Assembly (NCBI GenBank): GCA_019054805.1
Contig: JAHQIY010000009.1
Span: forward strand, 2,914,001-2,978,000
DNA from: Brachionus manjavacas
Lineage: Eukaryota; Rotifera; Eurotatoria; Ploima; Brachionidae
Direction of reading: 5' to 3'
Length of the DNA stretch: 64,000 nt
Both the position numbers and the translations under genes were made by a program. Numbering within the stretch: the first letter of the stretch is position 1; the number at the start of each line of letters is the position of its first letter. The notes below the pieces were generated by a model. The model did no database searches. It was given only the letters and a program-made list of their open reading frames with translations, and was not told the DNA's origin. This document shows positions 45,346 to 56,634 of the stretch, in pieces.

Positions 45346-45399
45346 ATTTTCTTCTAATCTAAACAATATTTATTAGTAACCTAGATTTGAGTAATTTCC

Positions 45400-46990
45400 A
45401 ATTGATGAGTGGTATTCTTTTATTAGAGGCAAAAATAATCTTTCGTGAGAAGTTTTCGTTAAGCTCATCAACGTTTTTGCAAGAAATATTAAGTTGACCT
45501 GACGACATAAATAATTCTTGGTAGAGGCGCAATTTTTCTTTACTATAAGTAAGATATGTTTAAGAGGAATTCACTGTAATTACTTGTTCAATGATTTGCA
45601 TACTTTGATGTGAAAATGGTCATTTAACATATCCTCATTTATCATAACTTAGTCAATAAATATATCTAATGGTGAGGATGGTATAATAAATAGATCAAGC
45701 ACTTCATAATGTTTCATATTAAATTTCGGTGCTAAATCATTAATTACTGAAAGATTAAGTAATTAAGTAGTTCTGTATTAAATTTATCAAATGAATCATC
45801 TTATTTAAATTCAATTCCTTCTTTGACTAGAATGGCTACACCTCCACCATGTTTATTTCGAGCTTTAACTATTGATGTATAATTTAAAATGTTAAAGGAA
45901 AAATTAATATCATTCGGTTTATGTCAAATTGATTTTTTTTCATTAAGGAGTACAATATCAGGATATTTTTGGGCAAAAAACTCTTCTTAAATATTTATTC
46001 TACTAAATAATTGAAAACAGTTCTAGTGTGTAATTACCAACCTGTTTTTTTAAAAAGATTTAAAAAGTTTATTTTGTAGTCTTTAAAGTAATTTTTTATT
46101 TTTTAGTTTGCATGATTATTAATCTTTAATTTCGCTTTCGCTCTCTTTCTTTCTCTTCAATTACGATTTTTTTAAGTTTGCTTATGTATTTCGATTTAAA
46201 CTACTCGTGTGCGTTTTGGACTATTCGATTTTGTAGCCTCTTTGATTTCAGCTGGTTTTTTTTATTGTTAGGCATTGAGGCATTAGACTTATTTGCATCC
46301 TCAAAAGGTCATTATTGAAGACGATCCTTTTATTTTAATTGATGAAAACTTGATTGGGAATTTTAAAGAGTTGTCTCTTTAGCAAGGATAATTTTCAAAT
46401 TTTTTCCGTGTTATTTAGATATGCTTACCCTAGATCGATATTATCAATCACATAGCGGCTCTCTACTGATTCACTTAAGCCAAGTTCATCATCAACTACT
46501 TCATCAAAGTCAGTTAACTCTTCGGAACAATTAGTTCTGTTTCCAATTAATTTTGAGGATAGAGAAGTAGCTCTTTTGCATTCTTCTTCATCATGGCATC
46601 TTGCTGAACATTTTTGAACAGTTTTTTATAGGCCTCAAATCCTGAATATATATTAGTCAGAAATTACATCGCTTGAAGTATCCTGCAAGTTGAAGAAGAC
46701 ATCGTTGGTTATTGATGATATGAGTTCTAAATATATCAATAAAGTCTTCACGATCTATTAGGTCATATTTCACCTTGGTTTTAATTAATCCGTTTGAAAT
46801 TTGATTTAAATTTTCGAGATTGTTCTGTTCATTCGAAATTGACTGAATAAAAATCTTTATACTGACTTTTATTTTATTATGATCAAAGTTGGGTGCTTGT
46901 CAATGAATTCTGAGATTAGCTGTCAATCTGATTTTTCGTTGATTGGATTCTAATTCTATTATATATCATTTAAAAATTTTGTCTATTTTG
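45400..46990 (-). mobile_element. LINE family 1, 5' part (ORF1 and endonuclease), minus strand
   Basis: Broken minus-strand frames read FFAQKYPDIVLLNEKKS near 45970, VKARNKHGGGVAILVKEGIE near 45850, and YEVLDLFIIPSSPLDIF with LNDHFHI near 45600-45690, i.e. an endonuclease, with degenerate ORF1-like sequence up to about 46990. No RT follows. The adjoining plus-strand copy abuts head to tail on the opposite strand. Confidence 0.6.
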
Positions 46991-47690
46991 TTCGATTCAT
47001 GAGATTGTTTAGTTCCCAGTATGCGTTAAAAATTCGCTTTACCGTTGAAGGTACTCGACGTCCAAGATTATATTTTAATATTTGTACTTCAATCAATAAA
47101 AATAGTGTTTAGGTGACAAATTTGTTACTTACTTTAATAGAAAAGGTGTTAATTTTTTTTTAAAGTGTTAATTTCATTCTTGGGATTCTCTTTTTCTAAT
47201 GTTTCGGTTTATTTTTAAAAATATGGAGTATTTTCAAAATTGGGGTACTGATTTCAGCTTTTACAATAATAATAATAATAATAATAAAGAGCAACAGAGA
47301 GTGAGCTTGCGGAGATGGCTTACTCGGAGGCCATATTGCAGCTAATTGTGCAAAAATCGAGAGATAAATTAAAGAACTACAATAAAAGTTACAGAGACGA
47401 AACTGAGGTACAAAACGAATTCGAGAGATTATACAGATTGATAGGTTAAGTAGATTTAGAGTAATTCAAAAAGTGTGTCATTAAAAAGAAATAAATACAG
47501 TAGAGGATTCTGCACGTTGGTCCAACAACTGAATGTTCTCTTTAGCAGCAGCGCATTGTGCTTTCCAATCACAATGCGCTGCTACCTATCGAAGAAGAAG
47601 TAGCTGACACAATCGATTATTCTGAGCCAGAAGCTAATTTGATCAACTTAATTCTGAGAGAGGAGTGACAAACTCAGTCGAAGATTTTGG
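46991..47690. other. Region with ATA microsatellite, small ORF and hairpin
   Basis: An AAT/ATA repeat at 47266-47288 precedes a 44-codon ATG frame (about 47324-47458) with MAYSEAILQLIVQKSRDKL, unassigned. A perfect 14-bp stem hairpin lies at 47547-47583. Confidence 0.4.
47547..47583. repeat. Perfect 14-bp stem hairpin
   Basis: AGCAGCGCATTGTG (47547-47560) and its exact complement (47570-47583) flank a nine-base loop CTTTCCAAT. GC-rich for this region. It may be a LINE 3' structure or a tip of a lost element. Confidence 0.7.
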
Positions 47691-48281
47691 TGAGGTCGAG
47701 AAACATCAAAGGACATGAAAACGGTTATCGATACCATCACTAATTCGGTCCACAGTCTCTAGAATGTTTGTGACAACTGACTTCCTCAAGACGAAGCCGT
47801 GCTGTTCAGAAACGATGATGTTGTTGTTGTAGAGGTTCTCTTACATGACATCTCTCACAATACGCTCCATCAGCTTACAAGGCACCTAAGTTGGGAGATA
47901 GGTCTATAGTTACAAGGAGAGCTTCTGCTTCCTTTCTTGAAGATGGCTGATTTTCGTGGGTCTCCAGGCATCCTGAACTTTACGGCTTGCGAAGGATTGG
48001 CTGAAGATGACGCTGAACGGCTCTGAAAAGGCAATGGCACGGTTCTTAACGACAAGAAGATGAATACGGTCCATGCCGGGCGATTTCGTTGGATTTAAGT
48101 GATCGATATGTTTGCGGATGTTGGAATGTGAGAAGATTACAGTGTCAACCTCGATCTGATGTGTACGAGTTGGCTGTGCGGCTACATTCAGCTTAGGCTG
48201 ACTCTTACAGCCCCTGACAATAGATGCTTCGTACTTATAGATTGATCTGGGCACTGCTGTCTTGACTTGTTTGCACATCAT
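47691..48281 (-). pseudogene. LINE reverse transcriptase N-terminal fragment (CR1-like)
   Basis: The frame 48281-47910 has IRKHIDHLNPTKSPGMDRIH, a typical start of LINE RT, then PFSVIFSQSFASRKVQDAWR, HLQERK and (in another frame) SSPCNYRPIS. Further frames towards 47691 read RT-like CERCHVREPLQQQH. Higher GC than the flanks. It is from a family different from the two main ones, or a divergent family-2 member, and is broken by frameshifts. Confidence 0.7.
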
Positions 48282-48315
48282 GACATAGAGTGCTTTCAGC
48301 TCATTTAAAATTTTA

Positions 48316-48365
48316 CTTTTTTTTAATCTGAAGGAGCGTTAGCTCGTTACATATAAAAAAAAATA
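48316..48365 (+). mobile_element. Solo LINE family 1 3' tail, plus strand
   Basis: TTAATCTGAAGGAGCGTTAG followed by CTCGTTACATATAAAAAA matches the family-1 3' hairpin and tail, with one changed stem base. No associated plus-strand coding sequence. Confidence 0.6.
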
Positions 48366-48689
48366 ATAAAAAACATTCTGCTATTTTAAACACCGAAGCA
48401 AAAATTTGCTAATTTAAAAGATTTTTTTACATCGAATTTAAAGTGTTGAAATTTTTACTCATTATTTGTATAATTCCCAACAAAGATTTAAAAAACAAAT
48501 TTTCTAATTTTTGCAAATATATTTTTCTTGTTTTTTTAAAAAAATTGTGATCTTTAAATAATGTTATCACCACTGATTTAAAGATCTGCAAGATCGCTTG
48601 ATCACATTTTCGTCATTTAGTTGCTTTCGTATTCATAGATTTCATGTTCACTCCTGTACCTTGAGGGACACATGCTGCTTTTACTATCT

Positions 48690-49105
48690 TAAGTCTTGAA
48701 ATTCAATTGTTTCTGATGCACAAAGAACAAAACAGGTGAAATTAAAAAACGAAAAGTGTATTAAGAAACGACTTGAAACACTGAAAAAGGACATTATCAG
48801 GATGTAGATTATGTATTTTGGCCCGGCTTCCCGAGCATCATCTCATAATGCGAAAGTGGAACAGAATTATAAATAAGATAAAAGTGTTAGATAAGTTGCC
48901 AAAGAAGTGAATCCAGTAAACGTACCAAAAGCACGATCAATCGAAGAATTTTGGGGAAATTTGAAAGCAAAAGTTTATGAGGATGATTGAATGGCCAAAA
49001 AATTTGAGAAACTCTAAAGCAATATGGATTCAAAAGATGTACAAAACCATGCCAAGACTGTTCGCTTTAGGCTCGATATCATACGCCGTCATGGAATTTA
49101 AAACC
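48690..49105 (+). pseudogene. Tc1-like transposase C-terminal fragment
   Basis: Plus-strand frames read VKLKNEKCIKKRLETLKKDI, DVDYVFWP, then a broken CATC-rich catalytic region, NPVNVPKARSIEEFWGNLKA, KVYEDD and VRFRLDIIRRHGI. This is the order of the last part of Tc1/mariner DDE transposases, including the NPxxxPxxRPIExFW segment before the final catalytic acidic residue. Stops and indels; no termini identified. Confidence 0.7.
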
Positions 49106-49209
49106 TAAACTGATATTATTTTTTCAAATAGGAGGGTTCAGTAATAATTTTAAAAAAAAACTTAAAGCCTTTAAATTAAATATTTTTAACAATTACATTA
49201 ATTTTGTAC

Positions 49210-49760
49210 CATTTTTAATCCTACACCCGTTAATTAAAATATAGTTTAATTCAAAATTTATACCAAGAAACCAATTTTTTTTTACGATTTTAAATCTGAT
49301 CATATATTTTACTTATATTTTACTTAACTTTTATTCTGAAATGATCTTCGAACAGGAATTTTCAACAGATATTTTCATTTACCACTTATAAAGCCAGAGT
49401 TCTAAGTATTTATTGATATTTTTTTATAGATTACTGTTGGTCATAGATAAAATGTAAGTGACAATCATTTAAGAGCGTCAGCAAAAAGAAAGGTGTATTC
49501 GTTTTTAATTTCTTTTTGAGTATATTGTCAGAAAAAAATTCTTGAAATAATCGACTAATTAATGAGCCTTGAGGTAACATGTCGTTTTTGAAAATTTCTC
49601 TTTAATAAGGCCATTTACGTTTACTTCGAATTTCCTGACATTTGGAATTTTGGTACAAAAAACAAAGACAAAATACACTAAAATATCAAAACTTAAATTT
49701 AGACATACCAAAGCATGTTCTTCAACTAGTAGCAATTGATACATCCTATGAATAATCGAT
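49210..49760 (-). pseudogene. LINE family 1 RT fragment, minus strand
   Basis: The minus-strand frame at 49744-49559 has RKFEVNVNGLIKEKFSKTT, aligning with the [14 protein letters not shown] region of the intact RT, and the following sequence towards 49210 shows the MKISVEKS and FLGINFE-type segments in broken frames. Degenerate. Confidence 0.55.
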
Positions 49761-49979
49761 AAACTGATTCTGTAAAATTCATTCCATTGAAAATTTTGGC
49801 TGAATTATGCTCAGTTGGATGGGACTCATTCGTTCATTCTTAAGCAGAAATCCAATATTAATTCAAGTGGCCGTACTGAAGATTCATCAGTTGCTAAAAT
49901 TAAACCAACAAGTTTTAATCCATCAGAATTTATATTTTGGAATTTTTATATTTTATTTTGTTTCTTATAACAAAATTCC

Positions 49980-50300
49980 CAATGTCGAATTTCCTAGAGC
50001 AATGAAAAAATTTTATGCAGTGAATTAGGTATTGACATTTGACGTCTTAACTGAACATATAACCGTAAAATGTCTACTATAGAATCAAGTGGGAGGCTAG
50101 CTTGATGATCTATTTTTTACAACATTCGATTTTAATTATATATAAAGAATCAAATCATAGGAATGCCGATGCAATTAGCAGACTAGTACTATCATGCACA
50201 ACCTTTTTTTACTTTGACACAAGTAGATTTAAACCAGTTTAAGAAAAAAAATTATCGAGGAAGCTCATGTATTAGGAAATTTTCAAATAGAGTTTGGTTG
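49980..50300 (+). pseudogene. Ty3/gypsy RNase H end and integrase zinc-binding start
   Basis: Plus-strand frames read MKKFYAVN, VLTFDVLTEHITVKCLL and FFTTFDFNY, then NHRNADAISRLVLS (the NxxADAxSR end of gypsy RNase H) and KKKIIEEAHVLGNFQI (start of the HHCC integrase domain, with the usual GHF as GNF). Its reading frame shifts at least twice. The last 165 bp is repeated in reverse at 50705-50870. Confidence 0.7.
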
Positions 50301-50575
50301 TTTGAAATGATTGAATCAAAGGTGTTTTGTACTTTAAATTGTTTCTGAATGATTTTTGAATCAGAAAACCCTAGATCTTGTGAGCTACTAATTCTTGGCT
50401 ATGCCTGGTAGTTAGAAATTTGATGATTCTTAACACTCGATTTGGAATTTTTTGCGTTTCAGCTTTTATCTTCTGAGTACCTGACTGAAGTATTATAAAG
50501 CAGTTATCGAATAATGCGGATTCATTTTAATCAATTTAAAATGTAAACCTTCATGCTAAATCTTAGTGTTTTGGT
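50290..50575 (-). pseudogene. LINE RT fragments
   Basis: The minus strand reads LFDNCFIILQSGTQKIKAET and QKIPNRVLRIIKF, resembling the thumb end of LINE RTs. At 50515-50575 a family-1 RT piece (FKLIKMNP-like) follows. Fragments only. Confidence 0.45.
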
Positions 50576-50599
50576 CGTGTGTCTTTTTAATCTATCTAG

Positions 50600-50868
50600 T
50601 TATTTCGTTTGCAAAAATCACATGCCATTATATATTGTTTGACGTCTTTGTCAAGGTTTTTCCAAAAATATTCTTCTCTTATTTTTTTAAACTGTTGTTT
50701 CTTTTTGAAAATTTCCTAATACATGAGCTTCCTCGATAATTTTTTTTCTTAAACTGGTTTAAAACTACTTTTGTCAAAGTAAAAAAAGGTTGTGCATGAT
50801 AGTACTAGTCTGCTAATTGCATCGGCATTCCCATGATTTGATTTTTTATATAATATTAAAAACGAATG
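50600..50868 (-). pseudogene. Ty3/gypsy integrase zinc-binding fragment, inverted
   Basis: The minus strand reads ADAISRLVLSC, IEEAHVLGNFQ and, further on, REEYFWKNLDKDVKQYIMAC followed by DFC, the HHCC zinc-binding domain ending in CxxC. It overlaps in sequence, as an inverted copy, with 50125-50290, and extends beyond it at the C-terminal side. Confidence 0.75.
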
Positions 50869-50873
50869 TATTA

Positions 50874-51749
50874 CAGTGCTACTACGATACCTTGAATCCA
50901 CCATATTTTACGTAAACTATGGTAAATTCAAGATATTTTAACATATTTATCGTAAAATATGGTAATCTAAAAAAAGGGATTTTTCGTAAAATAAAGATAA
51001 TTATCGTAAATTACCGACAATTATTGTAAAATTCAGTGAAAAAAAAAATTCCAAAATTTCTCGAAAAAAACCTATTTTGATGAAAAAACAATTTTTTTTT
51101 GAATTTTTAAAAACGAAAAAAATTAAAATTTAATTGAATTTTTTGACCAATTTTTTCTTAAATTTCGGTAAATTTTTGTGGCAAAAAATGGTAAAAAATC
51201 AACAAAAAAGGAAAAATGGATTTTTTATTATTACATTCAATTTATTTTAAACAAACTATGAAAATTAATATTTAAATATTTAAGTACTAACATATTAAAT
51301 TAAATACAGAAACTATCAAAAATCATATATATATATAGCTGTATAAAAAAAAGATATACAAACAGAATTTAATGATTTGACCAGTCACCATTTCTTTAAA
51401 TTTTCACGAACAGCAGCTTTTGTTGATTTTTTACCATTTTTTGCCTTTTCTTACCGAAATTTACGTAAATTTTGGTCAAAAAATTCAATCAAATTTTAAT
51501 TTTTTTCCTTTTTTAAGAATTCAAAAAAAAAATTTTTTTTCATGACAATAGGTTATTTTCGAGAAATTTTGGAATTTTTTTTTTTCACTGAATTTTTCAA
51601 TAATTATCGGTAATTACAATAATTATCGTTATTTTACGAAAAATACCCTTTTTTAGATTACCATATTTTACGGTAAATATGGTAAAATATCGTGAATTTA
51701 CCATAATTTAAGTAAAATATGGTGATTTCAAGGTATCGTAGCAGCACTG
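50874..51749 (+). mobile_element. Mariner-type MITE (family M), complete copy
   Basis: TA on both sides (50872-50873 and 51750-51751). The terminal inverted repeats start CAGTGCTACTACGATACC and continue as long AT-rich arms with repeated GGTAAATATGGTAAAATA-type units. The core at about 51190-51440 has inverted ACCATTTTTTGCC/GGCAAAAAATGGT borders and is non-coding. 876 bp. It establishes the boundaries for the partial copies at 9131 and 32427. It is inserted between an inverted gypsy fragment and a LINE tail. Confidence 0.88.
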
Positions 51750-51754
51750 TAGTA

Positions 51755-52320
51755 GTAGTATAATAAACTGCAATGTCCAAGCTAAACTCTAATGAGCTAT
51801 AGCAGTCGTTTCATTTTGTTTCATTTGTTGTTTCGGCATCCAAAGATCTTTTTAGTTTCGCTTTGTAGCTATTCAAGCTTCTCGCACTCACAATATGCTC
51901 CGACAAATTGTTCCAGCTGTTGACAACTCTATTTGTCAAAAAATTAAATCCTGGCAGACAATTCTTTACTTGTTCCCTATGAAGGCTCTTGCTATGTCTC
52001 CTAAGCTCATTTCTCTGATTACTACTATTGGTGTTTTGGCTGAAGTTAATACCATTGTTTTCCCGATAAATTCAATAATGTTCGCTATCTTGTACATTTG
52101 GATGAGATCACCACGTAAACGTCTAGTTATTAAATCTGTTAAATTAAGATAAGCTAAGCGTTTTTCTTAGTCAAAATTGCGTAACTCTAGAATAAGCTTT
52201 GTTGCTGTTCACTGAATCCTTTTCGATTTCTTAAATGTCTTTTTCCAAATGCGGGCACCAAGAGCTTACTGCATACTCTTAGTTTGGGCTGATTAATGAG
52301 GATTATTCCCTTACTATTTC
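51755..52320 (-). mobile_element. LINE family 2-like 3' end, minus strand
   Basis: The minus strand reads LNLTDLITRRLRGDLIQMYK and, after a break, LPGFNFLTNRVVNSWNNLSE, HIVSARSLNSYKAKLKRSL before a stop, i.e. RT C-terminus, followed by a short UTR and an ACTACTACT tail (seen as AGTAGTAGT at 51752-51761). It resembles the fragment at 56635-56875 (both end ETTAxA), so these two form a sub-family. Confidence 0.72.
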
Positions 52321-52943
52321 CTCTTTTTTGCTGAAGCTTCAAAAAATAGGAATTCTTATTTTATTTTTATGTATAATCTTTTAAGAATGCGGTAATTTGT
52401 TTAGAATTTTGGGAAAAAATAAAAGAATTTGGGGCAGTCCATTTTAGTGGTACTCGAACTTAATTTCTCCTAAATAAATTAGTTACGATATTAATAAATT
52501 AGAGGTAAATTTTACTCGTTTTGTGGTTGCAAAATATTAAGACTCTTAATCTTTTTCTAACTCATGCAGCAAGATTTCTTTGAGAAGATTAGAGTCCGAA
52601 GCGGCAACTCGTCTCCTAGTCATTGAAATGAATTTGAAAAAAAAAATAAATGACTGATTCAAATTCTTTATTTTATTTTAACAAACGAATAATTTTAATT
52701 ACAAATTTAAAAGAAAAAAAAATTAATATAAAATAAAATTTTTTATCATAAATACTCTTAATTTTAAAAATACTTTTGCCTAAAATTAAAAAAAAAAAAA
52801 AACTATTTAAGTCAAACAAAAATTGTTATTCATTTAAACACTAAAAACAAATACATGGTTCATATGCCATATCAATTAAAACTATATTTATCTTGTTTGA
52901 TTCGCATTGATTCGCCTTAAAGGGTGACCTTAAATGAAAAAGT
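52321..52943. other. 3' flank of the bHLH gene
   Basis: AT-rich, with A/T homopolymers. Presumably holds the bHLH 3' UTR and poly-A signal. Nothing else seen. Confidence 0.4.
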
Positions 52944-54461
52944 TTACACAGTGTAAAATGTCTTCTCAGACATCTCTTCTTGGTCATCAATGTTGGCAAT
53001 ACGCGAATAATTTTTGTACATTATAGTTAGATTATCATACTTGTAGCCATTTATCTGTCTCTTTTTGTTTTCGTGAGCCTTGCGAATCGCCCTCAAGTAG
53101 GACTCCAAAATGCGGTTCTCATCGCTCAAATTGTAGGCAAATTTTCTGAGCGACGGATGCACCAGTGCACCTGATTGCCTATTTTTTCTCTTGTTAGAAA
53201 ACAGGGACGCATACTGCGAAAAAGTCGGAATACCATAGTCATTTTTTATCACAATATCAGCACCAAAGACCACATCTAGCTTTATTTTTTGCACCGACCT
53301 GGGCTTAAACTCGGGATTAGTGATCACACTTTTGAGCAAGCTGGCATCTAGCAGTGACTTGTCGAGACACCCGCTCAAATAAAAGTCATGTGACGAATGC
53401 AAAATGAAAATGGACAGCATCTGGTCTTGGCTATCGGAGGTGTCTTTGCTTTGAGTTGGTGTGTCCTCGGCGTTTGTGGACGAGAATCTCTCGATCAAAT
53501 TTGACTTGAGCTTTCTGGCTGGTTGTTTGGCCAAAGGCTGTGGCTGGGCCTCGGCCACCTTTGAGCTGGTCATGGGCACGCTCACTTCTCTCTCAGCATT
53601 TCTGGACTTTTTGCGACACGACTCGTCTTCGGACGAATCCGAGTCGGTCGAGTTTTCACTTGAACACATTGAGATTGAGCAGGAGCGCGATGAACGAGCA
53701 AAGTCCGAAAGTGGCGAAGAATTTTGAGCTGGTTCGCCACTTGGCTGACCATTGCCGTCCAATGCGCACTCGAACACTTTTTTGTAGTATTTTATCAGAT
53801 TGGTTTGCTTTTGGTCACTGTACAAGCTCAGAATATGAAGAATTTTTTTGATCAGTTTGCCATTGTTGAAGGGAAATGAGAGAGGACGCTTGGCGCATTT
53901 GTTCTCGGCGTCTTCGCTGGCCACATTGCTGTCAATCACAGATTTTATGCTCTCAGGACTAAGCTTTACTTTGTGGAAGTAGATGGCGTGAAATTTACGT
54001 AGTGTGTTCACATAGAGCTCAATGTCGCATATTATGCTTGTTTGGTCGACTTGGACCACTTGACCGGGCGTGCTGGGTTGAGCGAGCACGCTCTGTTCGA
54101 TCAGGTAGGACAAGTACTCGAGGGTCCCGTTGAAAAAACCCTTGATGTAGCTGAGATCAGTGTCGTGTGTCATGCTGACTGGAATTAGGTCGCATGTGCT
54201 GGTTTGAGCATCTTTTGTGGACTCGTGAGCATCGTTTGGCTGCTTTCTGGCCTGGTCCATGTTGCTGTACTGGCCGATTAGTTCGTGCAAGTGTTCTACG
54301 TAGAGTATTGCAATGTCGACAATTTTTATTTTGTCGACTCGTGTGTTGCCTTGGTTGACTTGGTTGCGAAATGTCTCTGGAATAAGTGAACAAAGTCTGT
54401 TGAGCGAATAGTTCATCCGGTCTCGTCGGGTTTTTTCTACGCGCCGGTGCGCATAAGGGTC
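52944..54461 (-). CDS. bHLH-Orange-like transcription factor, main exon
   Basis: Transcription factor of the HES/HEY/clockwork-orange (bHLH-O) group, probably a nuclear repressor. The bHLH is DPYAHRRVEKTRRDRMN (basic, with the E-box-contacting Glu), a first helix YSLNRLCSLIPETF, a loop and the second helix VDKIKIVDIAILYVEHLHEL. A possible Orange domain follows (GFFNGTLEYLSYLIEQ). The rest is Ser-rich, with an acidic SSENSTDSDSSEDES stretch. No WRPW is visible at the C-terminus. The frame is open in one piece upstream to 54515, but sequence before D (54461) is low-complexity, and a TTTGCCTCAAAG acceptor ends at 54462, so I infer that this is exon 2, preceded by the exon at 61888-62034, giving about 554 residues. 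GC content is high. Order and DP-xx-HR resemble clockwork orange most. Confidence 0.87.
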   Translation of the reverse strand, partial: DPYAHRRVEKTRRDRMNYSLNRLCSLIPETFRNQVNQGNTRVDKIKIVDIAILYVEHLHELIGQYSNMDQARKQPNDAHESTKDAQTSTCDLIPVSMTHDTDLSYIKGFFNGTLEYLSYLIEQSVLAQPSTPGQVVQVDQTSIICDIELYVNTLRKFHAIYFHKVKLSPESIKSVIDSNVASEDAENKCAKRPLSFPFNNGKLIKKILHILSLYSDQKQTNLIKYYKKVFECALDGNGQPSGEPAQNSSPLSDFARSSRSCSISMCSSENSTDSDSSEDESCRKKSRNAEREVSVPMTSSKVAEAQPQPLAKQPARKLKSNLIERFSSTNAEDTPTQSKDTSDSQDQMLSIFILHSSHDFYLSGCLDKSLLDASLLKSVITNPEFKPRSVQKIKLDVVFGADIVIKNDYGIPTFSQYASLFSNKRKNRQSGALVHPSLRKFAYNLSDENRILESYLRAIRKAHENKKRQINGYKYDNLTIMYKNYSRIANIDDQEEMSEKTFYTV

Positions 54462-55499
54462 CTTTGAGGCAAACAAATTAAACAATGTTAATTTAAGATT
54501 TTTATTTTTTTTCATTTTTTAATTAGCTCGAATGAGCTTAAAGAATAAAAAATAAATGTTGGTAAATAATTTTTATTTAAATTCATGATAGACAATAACG
54601 GTGTTACTGAAAAAAAGAAAATTTATTTTTTAAAGATTGATTTTTTTATTTAATAAATTGAAATTTTGACTCTCGATGTAAATTTATTAATTCAATTTTC
54701 AATTAAAATGAAAAATAAATAACTAGATGTCAATTGTATCAGTTGTTTTTCAACCAAAAGTCTTTCAAAACTAAGTAAAGTTTTTTGGCTCCACTTAATT
54801 TTTTTTCTAAATAGGCATTAAAATTATTTTTAAATCTCGGTCAATAAAAATCTAATAATGTGTTCATTAAAATTAATGATGAAAATCGAATATAACATTT
54901 ATATGAAAATTTTTGAAAAAAATAATTAAATATTAACGTTGACTATATTTGTTTTTTAAAACAGATTACGCAAATTTACAAAAATTCATTTTAGTAAAAA
55001 TATTAAGACCCAAGTCTTGACATGTCTCTATAAATATTTATAGCAGCACGTTCTAAGATTAACTGCAGTTGAAACACATGTTCTTAATTTTATTTAAACC
55101 ACTACATTATTGTGATAACTTCGGATTCCATTAAATAAACTCTTTTCTAAATTGAATTGTTTTATTTATTTGCTTAAAGCCTAAAACCGAGACTTTGCAA
55201 AAAGATAAAAAAAAACATTCAGTATATTATTTAATTCAAAGGTAGATAATTATCATAAAAGTGTTAATATCAAAGTGAGGGTGCTTATCGAGAGAGATTT
55301 AGTCTTAAACCATTTTATATAAAGTAGTGAAAAACTTGTTGCAGAAAATGGTCTGTTGATCGAGACGCGGACTTTGCAATGCAAAGAAACTTTTAGTTAA
55401 AGTTAAAGATGAAAAAAAAAGAAGATTGTTGGCATGATCTTGATGAGTTATTGCAATGGAATATAAAAATCGCTCGGAAAATTGGGAATTAAGCACTTG

Positions 55500-55803
55500 T
55501 TCATGTTATTGTAACCTAAGAAAGCATAACCAACATCACTAGTTAAGATTTAGCGATCGCAGGCAATGCAAAAAAAAGCAAGATCAGCTTTAGAGAGAAA
55601 TTGAATTGCTCCGATTAGCAGGCAGGAGTTCAACAAGAGGTTTCAAGTACCCTTCAAAGGTTAAAATAATTCAATCGTTAATGTCTCTAATCAAAATCAA
55701 CTTGTTTTAGCTTCAAGTTCAACAGTACAAGATCATGTGGAAAACAATATTCAGATCCCTGAGAAAAGGAAACGTGGCAGACCCAACAAAAATTATCAAT
55801 GAT
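55500..55803 (+). pseudogene. Remnant ORF ending in an AT-hook
   Basis: The plus strand reads NQNQLVLASSSTVQDHVEN and ends IPEKRKRGRPNKNYQ followed by TGA at 55801-55803. KRGRP is a canonical AT-hook core. Upstream the frame is broken near 55665 (KYPSKVKIIQSL in another frame). Probably the end of a transposon-encoded or retroposed protein; unassigned. Confidence 0.4.
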
Positions 55804-56634
55804 AGCGAGCAATAATCAAAAAGATTAAGAAAATAAGTGTTAATTATTTTGTTTGGATTTTTCAAGGTGTTTTTTTATTTTTATTTTAATTATCTATATA
55901 AAAAAAATAAATATCTACTGACAAAAATTATTCTGTTAAAATAAATTTGTATTTAAATTTCCAAAAATTTAATTCAAATAGAATGATACGGATCAATTAG
56001 AAAAAAAAATAGCTCAGCTTTTTCATCTATTTTTTTAGAATATTCTTTTAGAATTCGATGCGCTGATTAAGATTATAGATTTTGGCGATTTTAGCAACTT
56101 AGAATGCTACACTGTATCGCAATCACGGAAATAATTTAAACTTTTAGAATATAAGTTATTAAATGCTTTTTAAAATGGCTTTTAGGATATTTATTTGTCA
56201 AGCATAAAATAGCTGAATTTTGGTGCCTGATTCTTAATTAAATTTTATTTCCTATGATTTAAGATATTAATCAATCTTTACTATTATATTATAATATTTA
56301 TATTTTGGAAGAGCACAAAATTCTCTACAGAAATTAAAATATATTTCAATTTGAATTAATATTTTTTAAGTATTCATTTTGTTTATTTTATACAGTTAAT
56401 ATAATTAAAAAATTAATGATTTTAATTATTAGAAATTTTTTCTAATATTATTCTTAATTTGAAAGATTTTCATTATATTCAACCCTTGATGGATCTTCAT
56501 TTTCTAATATATCTTTATCACAACTCATCACAATACCAGTCTTTTATTGGTTTTTGTTCCGACTCTATTGAATATTTTCTCATGTATGTTTTACCCATGA
56601 AAGTTTGCCAAGTTTGTCAAGTTTGTTTGTATCC

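Noticed and set aside
51895-52152. 85-codon plus-strand frame
   Set aside because: Antisense to the LINE RT C-terminus. The minus strand carries the recognisable RRLRGDLIQMYK and NRVVNSWNNL motifs.
53461-53851. Two plus-strand frames of 88 and 103 codons inside the bHLH region
   Set aside because: They are antisense shadows of the bHLH exon, whose codon use and domain structure are convincing on the minus strand.
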